Source: Inonotus obliquus (Eukaryota > Basidiomycota > Agaricomycetes > Hymenochaetales > Hymenochaetaceae). Taken from it: a stretch of DNA of 64,000 nt. Below are positions 46,026 to 57,640 of this stretch, piece after piece; the first letter of the stretch is position 1, and each line of letters begins with the position of its first letter. The notes under the pieces were generated by a model. That model was not told the DNA's origin and searched no databases. It worked only from the letters and a program-made list of their open reading frames with translations. Location: the NCBI GenBank assembly GCA_032164295.1, contig JAJHTX010000001.1:2418001-2482000 (forward strand). Reading direction: 5' to 3'. A program made the position numbers and the translations under genes.

Positions 46026-47563
46026 ATGCCGGCTGCAAAGATGTGAGTAAGGCACCTGGCACCATGTATGGAGTGATGTGCTGATGCGCGAGTTAGATTC
46101 TACGATTCGGATGCCGATTTGGCCTATCTGGCGGACAAGACTATTATCTTCTTAGGGCGAGTCAATAGAACACTGGACTCGAAATAAACTCACTGATATT
46201 CAGATTCGGTAACCAAGGGGCTGCACAAGCTCAAAACCTACGTGACACGGGCATACCGAATGACAAAATTCTTATTGCGAATCGTGAGGATAACTATGCG
46301 GAAGATGCGAAGTCAAAGGGTTTTAATGTTACGCACGATTTCAAGAAAGCAGCAGAAGTTGCAGACAGTGCGTTCAAATCCACCGGTTTTGGAACGCCTG
46401 CACACAGCCTTACCTTCCCGATCAGTTCTGTTTCTTCTGATACCTGATCAGGTTCAGCCCCGACTTTTCAACGAACAGATGGCACCGAGCCTTAAGCAAG
46501 GCTCCACGATAGTTGTTGCAAGCGGCTATAATGTATTCTTCAAGTTCTTGAGCATTCCTCCAACCAGTAATGTTGTTATGGTGGCTCCTAGGTGTGCATT
46601 TATGTCATATACAAGATGAGGTCGCTGAGCTGACTTTCCCGTAGGATGATTGGTGAGCAACTTGGCACGGACAAGCCGGTAATGAGCACTCACACCTCTT
46701 CAGGTTCCTCGGTGAGGTCCCTTTTTCAGAAAGGGCAAGGGTTCCCGTGCTTTGTCTCCGTTGAACAAGACGGTGCGGGTAAGGCTTTTGAAATCGCGCT
46801 CGCGATCTCTCGCGGCATCGGAGCTACCAAGGCGGGAGCTATTGAATCTTCCGTAAGAGAAGAGACAGCAATGTGAGTACTATGGTGAACTCCCACGGAG
46901 CTGTGGCTGAGTAAAATGTAAGGGATTTGTTTGCGGAGCAAGCTCTTTGGCCTCATATCATCATGCTTTTTCAGTAAGGACAGTATTTCTGATAGCAGGC
47001 CTGACACTAACTTTCCGAAGACAAGCCTTCAGCGTGCTGAAGGAAGCAGGATGTTCCGACGAGGCCCTGTGCTACGAGATGTAGGCCAACCGCAGTTACT
47101 GTGGCCCGCGTGACGTTTATCACTCTTCTAGGTGGATGTCGAAAGAACCTGCAGAGATATTTGAACGTGCTGCCGAGGACGGTTTCATCCGACAGGTAAG
47201 CTGCCAAGTGCGACGATGGAGTATCAACGATGTCTGAACGAAACACAGTTGAAGCACCATTCGACAGTCTCGCAGTTCGGGCAGCTGAATGGAGCACTAT
47301 CCCTTGACGGAAGCGCAACACGCAAGCACTTTGAGAACATTCTTCATAACCAGGTCAGCTCGTATTGTGAGCAAGACAAGTATGACACTCACAGAGGTTT
47401 ATGAGTCCAGGTTCTTAACGGAAAGTTCGCTCAGGAGTTCAGCAAGATCGATGATGCCCTTGAGAAGGAAGGCGCCGAAAATCCTCTAAACGAGTTATAT
47501 CGCAGAGCAGAGGAGACGGAGCTCGGACAGGCGGAGATGAGGGTACGCGCCCGCTTGGTTTGA
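46026..47563 (+). CDS. Ketol-acid reductoisomerase-like protein with altered active site
   Basis: About 345 residues from ATG 46026, starting with a 17-nt exon, and no mitochondrial presequence. The N-domain is a Rossmann fold with DSDADLAYLADKTI and GFGNQGAAQAQNLRDTG (GxGxxG). The rest aligns with the class I reductoisomerase fold: IVVASGYNVFF, NVVMVAPRMIG, FVSVEQDGAGKAFEIALAIS, REETAMDLFAEQ, YEMWMSKEP and HHSTVSQFG. In true enzymes the corresponding positions read AHGFN-type His, APK Lys, Glu-x3-Glu and SNTAEYG Ser. Here the His is Ser, the Lys is Arg and the second Glu is Ser, while the Asp/Glu of DLFxEQ and the Ser remain. Such changes make the branched-chain reaction doubtful. One intron (46158-46203) appears to use a GC donor. 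Confidence 0.85.
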
Positions 47564-47710
47564 GCTGTATCTGCCTTGATTGTACGATAGAGAATGATGT
47601 ACTAAGCAACAAGTGTACCTAGTATTTTCTTCTTGAATTTGAACCCAGAAAGAATCTGTTCAGTAACTACTCAGTACTGTCTGTTGGCAAAAATACATGT
47701 TCAAGTTGAA

Positions 47711-47716
47711 CACGTG
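47711..47716. promoter_or_regulatory. CACGTG palindrome upstream of the splicing-factor gene
   Basis: AACACGTGAA, 136 bp before the start codon. Role inferred. Confidence 0.3.
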
Positions 47717-47846
47717 AAGCTTTGCCGATTCTGGATAAAATCCCACAGTATTGAAAGATGCTTCTCACGTTGAGTCGTTGACAAACATCTCGTCTACAGC
47801 AACAACTTCGTTGGTCTTCAGCAGCATTCAGTAGTGATAGTACCTG

Positions 47847-50204
47847 ATGGCTGCCGACGCCACTTCTGATCCTAAGTCGTAAGTCCTCTAATTTACTTTG
47901 TACCAGGGCTTGTCTCACAGATCATAGCCCCCGCGACGTCTCCGCTGAAGCTCACAAAACTCGACCTGTCCAGAGGTCAAGGACAAGATCTCGCCACAAA
48001 CACAGCGATGGCAGACGTCGTAGAAGTAGGAGCCACGGGCGCTCCGAAAGGAGTCATCGCGATAGGAGCAGGTCTCGAGACCGACGTAAAGGAGGGGATC
48101 GAAGGGACCGTGACCGCGACCGAGATAGGCTCAGAGACAGAGACAGAGAGCGCCGTGGCGACAGGGACCTGAACGGCCACAGGGATCGTGCACGAGACAA
48201 AGATACTGACCGTGATGATATGGACCGTAGGGAACGCCGACGCAGGCACGTTGATGATTACGACGACCAAAAGCCATCAAAAAGGCTGCGTGAAGAACCT
48301 CAGGGAACCCCTAAAACTCCAATGAGTGTAGATTCACCTCACAAAGAGGATGGACGCCGTCCCCGTTCTAGAGATTCTGATCGTAGGTCTATTCGCTCGG
48401 GAAGAGGTCCTCGTGACCCTCGCGATGACTACGATGGTTCGAGGAGAGGTTCTCCCAAGGTAGAGCGTGATAGGAGCAGGAGACCAGGACGTGAGGATCG
48501 TCCCATTCCCCCACGAGCCGAGTCTCCGCTGGATGAAGAAAAGCAGCCCACAAATCCTGGTGGACGTTCCGGATCTCAACCCATAGGGTTTGTTAATACT
48601 TAACTTTAGAATCATCACATTACTTATGCCTCTCACTATAGACGACCATCGCCTTCCTATGATGACGGAAACGAGGATCCCTACTTGGATGAGCCTAGGG
48701 AGGACGATTCTGAAGCTCGGTCTGTCTTCGTTTCTCAGCTCGCCGCTCGTATGACAGCTCGCGATTTGGGCTACTTTTTTGAAGATAAACTAGGAGAGAA
48801 TACTGTTTTGGACTCTCGTATCGTCACCGACCGCTTGTCGAGGCGTTCAAAAGGGTATGTACTTTCACGTGTCATAGCCGTGTAGCGCCAACTTTTTCTT
48901 CCCAGAATCGCGTACGTCGAGTTTCGGTCCATCGAACTCGTTGAGCAGGCCATTGCTCTGTCTGGGACAATAGTTATGGGTCTTCCTATCATGATTCAAC
49001 ATACTGAAGCGGAAAGGAACAAAACTCACGCAGGTGACGGGTAGGTGGCAGATCAGGTTTTTACTCGCTTGATATCTGACTTCTTCGTAATAGAAGCATA
49101 AATCTTCCTCCTGGCGCCAGTGGACGCGGAGCGACGTAAGTCCTTTTCCCGTCTATCCTGCGTCAATAGCGATAACTCTAACACAATTGGCCTTGTCTAG
49201 CCTTTACGTCGGCTCGTTGCATTTTAATTTGACAGAATCAGATATCAAACAGGTCTTCGAACCTTTCGGAGAATTGGACTTCGTGGACCTTCACAGAGAT
49301 CCTGCCACGGGTCGTAGCAAAGGATATGCATTCGTACAGTATGTCTCCACGGTATTCTTGCAGTGTCCAAGATTTCTAATCCTTGGTTAGCTACAAGCGT
49401 GCTGAAGAAGCAAAGATGGCATTGGAACAAATGGAAGGGTTTGAGCTTGCTGGTCGTACGGTACGTTGGTTTTTCGTTCGAATCCCGCCCTGTCTCACCG
49501 AAACGTGTAACTAGCTACGCGTCAATACTGTCCACGAGAAGGGACAGTCAAGGGTTATTACTCAAGACTCTTTGGACGAAGGAGGCGGTAAGTCATATCG
49601 GTGGTCTAGCTGGCTAATAATGCTGACCAACTTCTGTGTATAGGTGGTAATCTGAACGCAGCGTCTCGACAAGCACTGATGCAGAAACTTGCTAGAATTG
49701 ACTCTGCCCCAACTGTCCAGCAGCAAATGTACGGTTTCCTTATTTACATTCCATCTTGGTCGTTAATATGGAGGCTTAACACCAGTGCGAAACCAAACAT
49801 TGGGCAGCCCATGTACACGAAATCTGTTCTTCTGAAAAACATGTTTGATCCTGAAGAGTACGTTTATCAATACTTCCGAGTATTGATCTCATGCTTTGCT
49901 TTCCAGAGAGACTGGAGCTAGTTGGGACAAAGAACTAGCTGATGATGTCAGTGGAGAATGTCAAGCTAAATATGGTCCCGTACAGTATATCAAAGTCGAA
50001 AGGGATTCAGAAGTGAGTTGTGGACGATTATCAATAAAGGCGATACACTCATGTTTATTGTTTTCGAAGGGAGAAATTTATGTTCAATTTGACGGCGTCG
50101 AGACAGCCAAAAAGGCTGTTGCAGACTTGAACAACCGCTGGTTTGGCGGTAGAAAGATTACTGCCACGTTCATTTCTGACGCAATTGTGCAGGCCCATCG
50201 GTGA
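47847..50204 (+). CDS. RNA-binding splicing factor, RBM39/Rsd1 family
   Basis: SR-like splicing factor related to human RBM39 (CAPERalpha) and fission yeast Rsd1. A 32-nt first exon (47847-47878) joins through a 49-nt intron to a long Arg/Ser/Asp-rich domain. Three RRMs follow. RRM1 has SVFVSQLAARMTARDL and the octamer GIAYVEFRS. RRM2 has TLYVGSLHFNL and KGYAFVQY. The C-terminal UHM-type RRM3 has YTKSVLLKNMFDPEEE and GEIYVQFDGVETAKKAVADLNNRWFGGRKITATFI. The order RS-RRM-RRM-UHM is typical of RBM39. Several short introns. The stop TGA at 50202-50204 follows IVQAHR. It converges with the thioesterase gene. Confidence 0.92.
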
Positions 50205-50783
50205 CGGCTTATATAGTATTTGGTGTTTGGACTTACAGAATCGGCTTTTACGAGTTTTTCTCTAGGGCTGCTAAAATCGTCACAAGCTAGGTGGCTTTCT
50301 GAATCATTTTAATTCGATGTTCTTTTTGCTCTTCAAATCCTGCTCTATTGTTCTGAAGCGTTGACTTTCCGGCAAAGTTGCAGATATCTGCCTTCCTTTC
50401 TTTAGACTACTCGTGGGCATAAGACGAGGCATGTGTCAGCCTATCGGCCTTTCTGCCTTCGAATAAATCTAGCTGATAGAAGAGAAGTAGCGTTTTGTGT
50501 CGCATTCTTGTTGATGATTATACACGTGTCCTTGACAGGTTTATGATAAAATGTAACCGCAAGAGTTGACACAGTGTCGGGTATGGCGAGAAGTTGGCGA
50601 AATGCGCATCGTCTTTCAGTGAGTTCCTATAATTATACCATCATTCTTTCAAGCAATGGACCTCCCCGGATAGGGTAACAAGACCACCATGCAGCATGGT
50701 AAAAGTGCGAGTAGGACATTAATATTAATCAAGACGTGTCGTACAATTAGTCTGTATACTTCCATTAGCGAGGTAATCGCAAG
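50205..50783. other. Intergenic, convergent 3' ends
   Basis: 580 bp between RBM39-like and thioesterase stops. No supported gene; a plus-strand open frame here is antisense to the end of the thioesterase gene. Confidence 0.5.
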
Positions 50784-52199
50784 TTACAGTTTCGGTTTCG
50801 ACGGAAGCGAACGTCCGGGTCCTCCAATGCCGGAGCGTATCACACCTTCTTGCGTCGTTATTGCCACCAATGTCCCGTCAGCGGCGTACATCTTTGGAAA
50901 AAATATGAGGCGTGGAGGTTAGGCGGGCGAGAAAGTCGTTACACACCTGACCCTGTACGACGCCCCTCCCAGAACCCGTTCGCGGTGATTTAATCTGCAA
51001 AATTCTGAGAAAGCGCAGAGGAGGGCTACAATGAAATCATCGCTTACGACGTGTAGAATCCAGTCTGAACAGTCAAAATCGTCGCTGGAACAAAAAAATA
51101 CCCGTTTAGTGGTGAGAACAACCATTGCTTCGCCAACACCTACCTATAGAAAAAGATGGAATGATCGAGCGAAGACTACAGGGCAAACGTCAGGCTGAGG
51201 GAGAGCAGTTCATATGATAGGGCATAACATACCGACATGCCGAGGGAATTTGGGCCTTCACGGAATCTTTGAAGCCCTAGCGTCCTTGCGCCAACGCTAA
51301 TGCTATCGATTTGTCAGTAATTAGGGGAAAGAATCATTGATCTGTGAAAAATGACAATCTTACAAGGCAAGGTCTGACATGTATCCAAGTATGCATTTCT
51401 GATAGGCAGGCTCATACTTTGGGATGCCTCGTGCCCTCATGTAATGCATGAACATGGTAGTCCCGTCCCCTGCATCTCGTTCTGTTTGAACGGTACATTG
51501 TATAGGGCTCTTTCTTCTTTCCTACAACCACATGATGAGTTTCACATTCCTGCTTCGCAAAATGATTTCTCTTTACCTGAATTATACCGGTAAGGATCTC
51601 CTTTGCCCTTTTACTTGTCGTCTCAAGCTCATACAATCGCGAATAAAAATCGTAATCTATCTCAACTTCGTTGGGTTTGGGTACGTTGGAGGGAATGTGC
51701 CACTGATGAAAGGGATGTTCCGGTTCTGGCTTGTGGAATGAACACATGAGAATGAAAACGGTGTTGCCCTTTTGGACGGCTCGGACGAAACGTGTTGAGT
51801 ATGAGCGACCATCTCGGAGTCTATCGACATAGTAGAGGATGGGAAGTGCAGGTGATGCGCTCAAGAGGAAATAACACTATTCGGGAGCTGAGTGAAGCTC
51901 TCGAGCAGCACAGCACAGAAGAAACGTTGCTCACGTGTAGTGACTGGAAAACGGAAGCAATGTAAGTAGACGTCTGAGGAGACGCGAAGAGAACGTACAT
52001 GTAACCCATAAGCAGGATCAACACAATTCGTAGCAGAGACAATCGCCTGTGAGATGACCTGACCACCAAAAACTCCTCTCGACCTAACAGGCAACCAGAG
52101 TGACATTGAACGATAAAGATTCGTGTCGAGCTGTTCTACGTCAAGCGACGTTGAAATGAGTTCGTGCTCGACCTGGTCTGAAGTATTCGAGTCCGCCAT
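50784..52199 (-). CDS. Acyl-CoA thioesterase II
   Basis: TesB/PTE1-type double hot-dog enzyme hydrolysing acyl-CoA to free acid and CoA. ATG 52199 opens a 40-residue leader with MSLWLPVRSRGVFGGQVISQAI, the conserved Arg/Gly/Gln-rich first hot-dog strand. ILYYVDRLRDGRSYSTRFV follows, and the second hot-dog domain begins with the YMSDL Asp-containing segment. The catalytic Asp-Ser/Thr-Gln set is spread over LDHSIFFYR, SPRTGSGRGVVQG and the final AITTQEGVIR, as in E. coli TesB. Terminal residues PSKPKL end in PKL, a weak PTS1-like tripeptide, so peroxisomal location is possible but unproven. At least eight exons. Confidence 0.9.
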
Positions 52200-52499
52200 G
52201 ATTTCCGGAAGACAGACCCGCTGGTAGTACTGGTGAGGGTGAGAGGATGAAATTAGGGATTTTCTTCACCACATTGTTGTTGCAAACGGATACACAACAG
52301 CTTTCGGGCTTCGGGGAACTTATGAATACACGTGCTTCCAACCGTAAAATAGACATGTGATTCCCTTTTTCCTTTATCAGATCAGTACGTAAACAAATCC
52401 TTCTTCTTCAACTACTACATCCTTTATGCTCGTCGCTCGAGGGCTCGGACACCGCACTTATCATATGTACAGGCCCGATCATTCTACAATCGCGGATAA
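52200..52499. other. Intergenic, thioesterase promoter
   Basis: 300 bp between two minus-strand genes. Nothing recognised. Confidence 0.45.
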
Positions 52500-53808
52500 C
52501 TAATTCGGGAGTGAACCACCGTAGAAAGCGCGTTTGAGCACATCTGCGGCGTCGGCGATGAGGTTTCTTCCGGACTGTAACACACTGCATAGTCTCAGTA
52601 CTAGTAAGTCCTCATCCGTCAAACCTCACAATTAGTTACTTACCCTAAAAGATGAAGCATCAGCCATGTTTCCTAGTCGTAACTTATCGAGTCACTCACT
52701 ATCCATGACCATAATCGGATGAGGGCATCCCTTATAAACTTTGATTTCCACCTCGTGTCCTGCATTCTTGATCTTCTCCGCGTATGCTATTCCTTCATCT
52801 CTAAGAATATCGAGTTCTGCGACTGCAACCCAAGCATCGGGCACCCTCTTGAACGATTCCTCAGGAGCAAAAATAGGTGAGTTATCCCACTTCTTCCAAT
52901 CCTCCGGATTCGGCGTGTAATTGTTTCTGAACCAAAGCATCCTCGCAGGCGTCAGCGAGACTGTGTGTTCGTTCTCTTTCCATGATGGATGTGGACCTGA
53001 TACCAATGCTGTGTTGTCCGTAACGGGGACCACGAGTAACTGGAACGCTAAAGCTACTGGCGGTTGTCTGAGGGCTGCCTTGTGAGTGATGATGGCAGCG
53101 AGGTTTCCTCCACTGGTAGCACAATCAGACTATACCAAGTCTAACGTGTCTTTCGCTCACCTCGATGAACCACCTACTGCAAACTGAGACGTATTGACAA
53201 TCAGTTCAGATAATCCGTTTTCGAGAACCCATCGGAATGCCTCTTCAGCATCTTCGACCGCAGCGGGATATGGGTCCTCAGGTCCAAGTCGATAATCTAC
53301 GGAGACCACAACGCAATTTGCTTCTATCCAAGGAGCGATTAAATTGGAATTTGTATCGTTGTAGATGCCTTGACGTACTCAGGCATAGAGTACTACAGAA
53401 GTGATTCTCTGTGTTTATGTTCCCGAGTGTCCATCCTCCTACAAGACGAAATAACTGATTCGATCTAGTCTCATGAACAAGTACAACAATCTTACCCCCA
53501 TGAAAGTACAAGAAAACTGGCCATCCGCCTTCAAGGATCTTACCAGAAACGACTCCGAAATCATTCGGATCCTCCGGCCAAAATACACGTATATCAAACT
53601 TTGACAATCGAATGTCCTTTACGAGTCCGACTTTCAATGGCTCAGATGCTCCCGCAATAGGGGGATTTTTGCGAATAGCCGGATCCCAAGGGATCTGGTG
53701 CTGAGCTAGCTGGTTGGCGAGGTTGGCATTGTTGTAGTAAGCTAGATACTCTGGATCGAGTCTTGGAATGATGTCTGGATGTATAGGATTGACTGCGTCG
53801 GGCGGCAT
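52500..53808 (-). CDS. Alpha/beta hydrolase, hormone-sensitive-lipase (abhydrolase_3) type
   Basis: Serine hydrolase of the HSL-like esterase group. The oxyanion-hole HGGGW is rebuilt across an intron (YFHGG joined to GWTLG). The middle exon has NCVVVSVDYRLGPEDPYPA, a family hallmark. The nucleophile elbow is GGSSGGN, in place of the GDSAGG usual in bacteria. The C-terminal region has the acid residue in LDILRDEG and the His in CPHPIMV, before the last exon ending AFYGGSLPN. At least five exons from ATG 53808 to TAG 52500. The substrate is unknown. Divergent from the D-serine dehydratase gene by 153 bp. Confidence 0.88.
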
Positions 53809-53961
53809 GTTTCCTCTTGTCCCTGACCTGAGACTCGCTGGGAGAGTACACAGTATGCACCATTGGCGACTTTGGTCATGTTATGTCTTCGGTCCGCCGG
53901 CCCGCATCATTTACTCGATGCACACTGATAGTCAATCCGATTCACTGTGTTCCATCCTTCA

Positions 53962-55505
53962 ATGTCCTACCAACAAACACGAACTCCTGCAGACCTCATC
54001 GGTCTACCTTCAAAGAAAGCACTCTATGATGAGTTCGTAGGCAAACCGCTAAGCAGTCTCCGCACACCAGCGCTCGTTGTGGATCGTGCCGTATTCGCAC
54101 GTAACTGCGCACGCATGCTTGAAGCAGCACAAGGCTGGGGTGCGAGATTTCGCGCTCATTTGAAATCGCACAAGGTTGGTCATAAATATTCGGTAAACAC
54201 TCTCGGAACTTACTTCTGATAAACATAGAATAGACTGCAGAAGGAACGAAATTGCAGCTGGTTACTACAGCCGGTCAAACGCACGCGGTCATAGTGTCGA
54301 CTCTTATGGAGGCCTGGGAGGTTCTGCGGTCGGGGTTGGTGGCTGAAGGTGTTGTTAACGATGTGAATACATAAAATCCATTCAATGGTCGAAGAAAATG
54401 ATCGAATCTCCCTTAGATCCTATACGGAATGCCCATAGCCGTAAACAAAATAGGGGACATATCCGACTTATCGGACGAGCTTGTGAAATATGATGCGACG
54501 TTGCGCCTTCATGTCGACCATCCCGATCAGATAGCCGCATTGGAGGCGTTCGAAAGCCAAAGACCGGTACCACGGAGATGGTCGGTCTTCGTTAAGGTAG
54601 ATTGCGGTGATAAGTAGGTATATGGCATTATCGATCGTCTCAGCATGCTAATATGAGAGACAGGAGGGCCGGGATACCAGTGGCTTCACCAGCCTTTGAG
54701 AACTTTCTTTCCAGGGTGATATCCTCTCCCGCCATATCCATCTATGGCTTCTATAGTCACCAAGGGGGCTCATACGCTTCAACCTCGTTGGAAGAAGCGT
54801 CAAGGTTTCTATCACGAGAGCTTGAGGCAGTCAATACAGCTGCAAGTCTAGCCCTCGCTATTCTGTCCGGCACATCAGCCACCGGAACCGGGCATTCAAC
54901 ACCATTTGTCCTGTCCGTTGGGTCGACTCCTACGACACACGCTGCCACTGCCGAAACGCGACTGAAGTTGAAGCACGAGTTGAACGGTGTGCTAGAACTT
55001 CATGCTGGAAACTACCCTCTCCTGGATCTCCAACAACTGAATACAAGCCTCATTACTCCTGAAAGAATTTCACAGCGCGTACTCGCCACAGTCGTCTCAT
55101 ACTATCCTGGTCGCGGGGCGAACGGGGAAGACGAAGCACTAATTGATGCTGGCGCGATTGCAATGTCAAAAGATGGAGGGCCGATTGCAGGCTATGGCGA
55201 AGTGATTGGGAAGAAATGGAGGCTGAGCCGAGTGTCGCAAGAGCATGGAATCTTGACGAAAACCGGCTCCCCCGCATTTGTGAGTGGTGAGGATAGCGGA
55301 GCGTTAGGGATAGGTGAACAGGTGCAGATTATTGGACAGCATGCCTGCTTGATTTTCGCTGCGCATCCGTGGTAAGAGCCATCTGATCTCAATTTCCTAT
55401 AAGATCGGTATTTTATGAGGGTTCCATAGGATATACGTGACTGACTCGGAACGTGGTGAAGCAGATACTGTAGTTGATGTATGGGTCAGTTGGAAAGGAT
55501 GGTGA
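53962..55505 (+). CDS. DSD1: D-serine dehydratase (zinc- and PLP-dependent, DSD1 type)
   Basis: Eukaryotic D-serine ammonia-lyase that converts D-serine to pyruvate and ammonia; the alanine-racemase-like N-terminal barrel is shared with D-threonine aldolase. Start MSYQQTRTPADL, then SLRTPALVVD and the PLP Lys in AHLKSHK (exon 1). ILYGMPIAVNKIG, VDCGDKRAGIPV and YSHQGGSYAS follow, with SVGSTPT for phosphate binding. The C-terminus has SKDGGPI, EHGILTKT and GQHACLIFAAHPW, in which His and Cys match the zinc ligands of chicken and yeast enzymes. Stop at 55503-55505 after KGW. D-threonine aldolase is the main alternative, made less likely by the His...Cys pair. Confidence 0.92.
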
Positions 55506-55733
55506 CACGATAACACATGTAGTTACCAGTTAGTTCGGTCAACTCAGCATGCCTGTATCTACGTTGCGTATCCGTGTGTGCAAAAAGTCATGAAGTGAAT
55601 GAGGAAGACGATGACGATGACGATAAAAGGGAGTGGACCGGTTGTGGCACGCGATTGAGTAAGACGAAACACGCTCGCAAGAATCCATATGCATCTCTCT
55701 CACTCTCTTTCCTGACCACCATTCTCCATTCAA

Positions 55734-56868
55734 ATGGCCTACGATGACGACGACGATACTGCTAATGCGACTGAACTTGTTGAGACCTATGGTACGTTCT
55801 CAGGTAATCGTACAGCGTGGCTGACGGGTGAACTCGTGTGACATGTAGACTTCTTACTCAAGTTCATAATCATCGGTCAGTTCACCCTTTTCATGCGGCC
55901 CCTTCTACCGTTCTGATCAACTTAACAAAAGGCGAGGCTGGCACGGGAAAGTCGTGTCTCTTGCACCACTTTACTCACAACAGTTGTATGTACTACCATG
56001 TGCCTGTGAGACGACCAGTAATTAATACCGCCATGTCAAAGTCAAAGCACACTCGCAACATACTATCGGGGTGGAGTTCTCAAGTCGGCTAATAAAGCTT
56101 GGGGAGAAGAAAATTAAACTGCAAGTACGTCTTCGCATGGATTATCCAGCAATACTCTACTAAGCTTCTCGTTAAGTTATGGGATACGGCTGGCCAGGAG
56201 AGATTCAGGTACCTTTTGCTCCAGTAGCGAAAGCAATGCATAATATTCATCGAGCGCTAGATCAGTCACTCGAAGTTATTATCGGGGAGCGGCTGGGGCT
56301 ATCCTTGTGTTTGATATCACGGAGTGAGCGACCATCCGAGTCTAACGTTTTCTTGACAAGGTTGTTGACTTTGTGCGGCCAGTCGAAATTCCTATACGAA
56401 TTTATCACGGTGGCTGGATGATGCACGAGCTCTCGCTAGTCCGAACCTGGTCACCGTCTTGGTAGGTAATAAGTCGGATAGGGCAGATGACCGCGAAGTA
56501 TCGTGGGCCGAAGCAACGAGATGGGCATCTCAGCATGGTACGTCTCCCGAATTAACCTTTGTCATGGGTCGAGGTTAAATCAGGATTCAGGGGTCCATTA
56601 CATCGAGACATCGTCGTTAACCGGCGATAATGTCGAAGACCCCTTCATGCTCGCAGCTCGTCAAATATTACTCTCAATAGAGTCAGGAGAGCTGGATCCC
56701 GAGAAGGCTGGCAGTGGCGTAAGCTATGGCGACCGGGCATTGAGGCGAATCGGAAGCTCGAGTCGGTTCAGTTTTGCCAGTGGAAGTTCTACAAGTGGCA
56801 GGCGACGGAGTTCCATCAGATTGAAGCTGAGAGGCTGGATCCCAGGGACAAGAGGCTCGTGTTGCTAG
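55734..56868 (+). CDS. Rab4-like small GTPase
   Basis: Membrane-traffic GTPase of the Rab4/Rab14 type, expected on early or recycling endosomes. Many short exons. G1 is GEAGTGKS, preceded by DFLLKFIIIG. The switch I effector region HTIGVEFSSR is read across introns. WDTAGQERFR (G3) joins SVTRSYYRGAAGAILVFDIT, followed by NKSD (G4) and ETSSLTGDNV (G5). The hypervariable tail is Ser/Arg-rich and ends in CC, the double-cysteine prenylation motif, with the stop at 56866-56868. Reading the last exon in the alternative frame would remove the cysteines, so I prefer the CC ending. Upstream flank is 228 bp with a GAT/GAC microsatellite-like run near 55605. Confidence 0.93.
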
Positions 56869-57640
56869 CTGAGTCGTTTGGTCACCGAGCCCAACTGGGC
56901 TGGACGACTGGATTGTGAATGGTCCGATTTATGCCCCGAGGGATGAGTTCATTTTCAGGTGAGCCTGTTCTTACCCCTGTATCCTGACGCCTGGAACGAA
57001 CCTTGTACTGAAAACTGGTGGTGTTCCGCTCTAGGGATTCACACCGGACTACTTGAGTGTAACTGCTTATTTAATGTTTGAGATCTCATAGGTTCATACC
57101 ATACACAAGACTATACCCTAGCAAGCTTGAGCCCACCCACTCATTATTCATTGCTATGTTGTTTTCCCAGGAATCATGTTTTGTTCACGCGGCTAAACCG
57201 GCTCCGCGACGCTTGTTTTTCCACGACTTAGATTCTTTCCACGGCCACGGCTTCCAAGATTCTTCTTTTCCTGTACCTTCAGACACTGAATATCTAACTA
57301 CGGATAATATGTACGTTATTTTGCCGATTGAGACATGAGGTCTGCATAGTTCTGCACATGGAGAGAATATTCCGAGAAATAGGCGGAATGCAGCATGAGG
57401 CGGTTATGCCAGCAGCTGAGCCAAGGTGAATGTTCTTAACTGCGCATTGCTCACGCGATAATGACCTCTTGCTTCTCGGAGAAGATAAACATGCCGTGGA
57501 ACCCCTGAGAGGAACGGACACGTATGAATAGAACCTGTAATTGGTTATGATCTCGGAGGAAGACCGAGTGCCTCGTCTTTCGGATTCTCATCTGCCAGCT
57601 CACTATGTCCATACCCCCCTGGTTTCTATATGAGAACTAT
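56869..57640. other. Intergenic between Rab4-like and mucin-like genes
   Basis: About 770 bp. An open frame at 57078-57338 of 86 residues lacks any family feature and I do not call it. Nothing else seen, apart from the possible longer start of the next gene at 57605. Confidence 0.5.

Noticed and set aside
46371..46386. GTTCAAATCC, resembling a tRNA T-loop (B box)
   Set aside because: It lies in an intron of the reductoisomerase-like gene, the flanks do not pair into a T-stem, and no A box or acceptor stem is present.
50689..50922. Plus-strand open frame of 77 residues
   Set aside because: It is antisense to the last exons of the thioesterase gene, whose conserved TQEGVIR end explains the conserved-looking sequence.
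44452..55505. Secondary-metabolite gene cluster (SDR, cupin, thioesterase, hydrolase)
   Set aside because: There is no polyketide synthase, NRPS, terpene cyclase or P450, and housekeeping genes are interspersed.
56780..56920. Alternative long C-terminus of the Rab4-like protein in another frame
   Set aside because: It would lose the CC prenylation motif that a Rab needs; the CC reading ends at a good stop.
57078..57338. 86-residue plus-strand open frame between the Rab4-like and mucin-like genes
   Set aside because: No family feature and no supporting neighbour exons.
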